From Lutibacter sp. (GTDB lineage Bacteria; Bacteroidota; Bacteroidia; Flavobacteriales; Flavobacteriaceae), in the NCBI RefSeq assembly GCF_016342705.1, contig NZ_JAEINV010000001.1, forward strand, positions 1 to 64,000: a stretch of DNA of 64,000 nucleotides, given 5' to 3'. The position numbers were made by a program, and so were the translations under genes. How positions within the stretch are numbered: position 1 is the stretch's first letter; each line of letters begins with the position of its first letter. Shown here in pieces: positions 62,040 to 64,000 of this stretch. Below the pieces are notes generated by a model. The model did not search any database, was not told the origin of the DNA, and saw only the letters and a program-made list of their open reading frames with translations.

Positions 62040-62675
62040 ATGAATTTTGAATTGCTAGAAAAAGAATTAAAAAAAAGATTAAAATTTGATTACAATTGGG
62101 GGAGAAAACAAACTAATAAGTTTGATGTTGAGACCAATTTTATTTATAAAATAAGCTCGTTTGAAGCGGTTTTAAAAGAAATAGACATCAATTTTAAAAA
62201 TAATTTAAAGTATGCCGACCTTAAAAATTACGCATTGAACAGATGGTTTAATTTTTGGTCTGCAAAAGGTGTTGAAGCTATTTTTTGTGAACATAAAAAC
62301 GTAAAACCTCACTCAAATTCAAAAGATAAATTTGTTGATTTTTTTATTGATGAAATTCCTTTCGATCATAAAACCACCGTATTTCCCGCTAGCTTTAAAA
62401 AATCGATTCCGTATGCTATTGAACATAAAAGAGAATTGATTGAATGGTTGTACAAAAACCAAAGTCAACAACAACGAAAGCACCTAAAAAACAGATTATT
62501 TGTTGTTTTAATAGATTTTAACCAACAAAATGAACATTGGAAATTAAAAGCGGAGATTTTATGGCTGCAAAAAATTATTTCAACATATTTAAGTACTTTT
62601 ACGGAAGATAAATTAGAGTCTTTTTATTTTCAAAATAATATTGTAAAATCTGATATTATTTGGGCAATAAAATAA
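62040..62675 (+). CDS. Candidate PD-(D/E)xK-type restriction endonuclease
   Basis: The 211-residue protein has no family I can name. It has a nuclease-like core with D100, D104, and D109-H-K111 in DKFVDFFIDEIPFDHKTT, the acidic-x-Lys pair that marks many restriction enzymes, and an upstream glutamate E84 (FCEHKNV). The basic C-terminal region may bind DNA. It starts ten bases after the previous gene, and the methyltransferase gene starts 19 bases after its stop. This linkage to a D12-class methyltransferase supports, but does not prove, a restriction-modification pair. Confidence 0.5.
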   Translation: MNFELLEKELKKRLKFDYNWGRKQTNKFDVETNFIYKISSFEAVLKEIDINFKNNLKYADLKNYALNRWFNFWSAKGVEAIFCEHKNVKPHSNSKDKFVDFFIDEIPFDHKTTVFPASFKKSIPYAIEHKRELIEWLYKNQSQQQRKHLKNRLFVVLIDFNQQNEHWKLKAEILWLQKIISTYLSTFTEDKLESFYFQNNIVKSDIIWAIK

Positions 62676-62693
62676 AATTAAAAACCATTACTA

Positions 62694-63695
62694 TTGAATT
62701 ATATAGGTTCTAAACATAAACTTTCTTCGTTTTTAAAAAAGTCCATATTAAGTGTAGTTGGCAGTAACATTTCGAATCTTGTTTTTTGCGATTTATTTGC
62801 AGGAACAGGAATTGTTGGGAGAAATTTTAAACCAATTGTAAAGCAAGTAATTTCTAATGATGTGGAGTTTTATAGCTATGTGTTGAATAGAAATTATATT
62901 GGAAATTCAGAAAAATTAGAAATGGAGGATAGGTTAGCTTTTTTAAATAATTTAGAAGGAAAGAAAGGATTTATTTTTCAAAATTATTGTGAAAACGGAT
63001 TGCAAAATAGGTTGTATTTTTCAGCTGAAAACGGACGAAAAATTGATGCCATTCGAAAACAAATTGAACAATGGAAAACCTCCAAGGAAGTTTCTGATGA
63101 CGAATATTTTTTCTTGCTAGCGTCGCTTATTGAAAGTGCCGATAAAGTGGCAAATACAGCTTCGGTTTATGGTGCCTATTTAAAAAAAATAAAAAAATCT
63201 GCCCAAAAAAACTTGTTGTTAATCCCAGCAAATTTTGATGTTACCAAAAATTCACACAAAGTTTTTAATGAAGATAGCAATACTCTAATACAAAATATAA
63301 AAGGAGATATTTTGTATTTAGACCCGCCATACAACGCACGTCAATATGGTTCTAATTATCATTTATTGAATACCATTGCAAAGTACGATGAGTTTCAACC
63401 ACAAGGAAAAACGGGATTACGAAATTATTACAGATCGTCTTATTGCAAAAAAAATGAAGTCAAAAATTCTTTCGAAGAGTTAATTAAAAATGCTAACTTT
63501 ACCTACGTTTTTTTAAGTTATAATAATGAAGGTTTAATGACTGAAGATGAGGTTTGTACAATAATGAAAAAGTACGGAAAATACAGTTTAAAAACCACCA
63601 ATTATCAGCGCTTTAAAGCCGATAAAACTGAAAATAGAAATCATAAAGCAACTGCAACAGTTGAATATTTACACATTTTAGAAAAATTAGTATGA
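62694..63695 (+). CDS. D12-class DNA adenine methyltransferase
   Basis: The 333-residue protein starts at TTG with NYIGSKHKLSSFL, motif X of the alpha-type N6-adenine methyltransferases. SAM motif I is DLFAGTGIVG (33-42) and catalytic motif IV is DPPY (210-213) in LDPPYNARQYGSNYHLL. Order X-I-IV is the D12/Dam class. The recognition sequence is unknown. It lies directly after the candidate nuclease gene and overlaps the DUF4254 gene by four bases, so the group is co-transcribed. Confidence 0.92.
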   Translation: MNYIGSKHKLSSFLKKSILSVVGSNISNLVFCDLFAGTGIVGRNFKPIVKQVISNDVEFYSYVLNRNYIGNSEKLEMEDRLAFLNNLEGKKGFIFQNYCENGLQNRLYFSAENGRKIDAIRKQIEQWKTSKEVSDDEYFFLLASLIESADKVANTASVYGAYLKKIKKSAQKNLLLIPANFDVTKNSHKVFNEDSNTLIQNIKGDILYLDPPYNARQYGSNYHLLNTIAKYDEFQPQGKTGLRNYYRSSYCKKNEVKNSFEELIKNANFTYVFLSYNNEGLMTEDEVCTIMKKYGKYSLKTTNYQRFKADKTENRNHKATATVEYLHILEKLV

Positions 63696-64000
63696 GTGCA
63701 GAACAATACAACAAACTTTTTGATGAAGTTATAAAAAAATACCACGTTATTGATAGCGTAGATCAGCCATTTGAAAACCCTTTTAATAAAAATTCATTTG
63801 AACATTTATTATATAGAAAAAACTGGATAGATACTGTTCAATGGCATTACGAAGATATTATTCGGTTACCAAATATTGATCCAGTTGAAGCAATTGTTTT
63901 AAAACGTAAAATTGATGCTTCAAACCAAGATAGAACGGATATGGTTGAGTTTATTGACAGTTACTTTTTAAATAAATTTAAAGATGTAAAAGTTAAAGAT
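63692..64000 (+). CDS. DUF4254-family protein, 5' part (cut by window edge)
   Basis: An ATG at 63692 overlaps the methyltransferase stop as ATGA. The first 103 residues are visible, with WIDTVQWHYEDIIR, LPNIDPVEAIVLKRKIDASN and QDRTDMVEFIDSYF, a strong match to the start of DUF4254, a family usually found next to glycosyltransferase family 9 genes. Its function is unknown. The end lies beyond the window. Confidence 0.85.
   Translation, partial: MSAEQYNKLFDEVIKKYHVIDSVDQPFENPFNKNSFEHLLYRKNWIDTVQWHYEDIIRLPNIDPVEAIVLKRKIDASNQDRTDMVEFIDSYFLNKFKDVKVKD

Overview
The window is a stretch of chromosome from a member of the Bacteroidota, most likely family Flavobacteriaceae. The DNA is strongly AT-rich. 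Promoters follow the Bacteroidota TAnnTTTG pattern rather than TATAAT, start codons are rarely preceded by a GG-rich ribosome site, one gene ends in a type IX secretion sorting domain, there is a TonB-dependent receptor with a carboxypeptidase-like N-terminal domain, and several flavobacterial families of unknown function appear. The genus cannot be resolved from the sequence alone. No rRNA, tRNA or CRISPR array was seen. The content is mainly core metabolism and cell-envelope maintenance.

Layout. 1-180: right end of an IS3-type insertion sequence abutting the suf operon. 189-4664 (minus): SUF iron-sulfur assembly genes (iscA-like, sufB, a flavodoxin-like reductase, sufC, sufD). 4889-13721: M14 carboxypeptidase, thiL, an outer-membrane barrel candidate, an alpha/beta hydrolase, an ACT-like protein divergent from aspartate kinase, Xaa-Pro aminopeptidase and a ChaN-like protein. 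13807-17038: soluble PAS histidine kinase, a REC-CRP fusion regulator and a universal stress protein with a palindromic operator between the last two. 17112-23204: two convergent sortilin/BNR-propeller proteins. 23372-26800: sdhCAB. 26933-32630: DUF2975/HTH pair, methionine aminotransferase plus omega-amidase-like hydrolase, acyl-ACP desaturase, acyltransferase and a small membrane protein, with two copies of an intergenic palindromic repeat.

32817-40956: a secreted multidomain endonuclease I with eight thrombospondin type-3 repeats, facing a lipoprotein/TonB-receptor pair across a gene-free gap. 41168-44868 (minus): DUF3108, M23 peptidase, pgi. 44986-47535: homogentisate pathway operon (hmgA, hppD) behind a long leader with an attenuator-like terminator. 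47609-53669: nifU-like and mrp (a second Fe-S locus), an alkyltransferase-like protein, LysE, trmB, two flavobacterial membrane families, upp, a family-9 glycosyltransferase. 53801-58817: yicC, gmk, nadD, M23 peptidase, GH3-like enzyme, MOSC protein. 58910-61091 (minus): mscL, alr, tdk. 61268-64000: an acidic conserved protein, a candidate PD-(D/E)xK nuclease, a D12-class adenine methyltransferase and the start of a DUF4254 gene, tightly packed.

The most promising leads are the nuclease/methyltransferase pair (62040-63695), which looks like an unannotated restriction-modification system; the hmgA leader; the TGTAACAT operator beside the REC-CRP regulator; the repeat elements nested inside terminator hairpins; and the insertion sequence that may have cut the suf operon. 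All functional calls rest on reading motifs by eye; no database search was possible.
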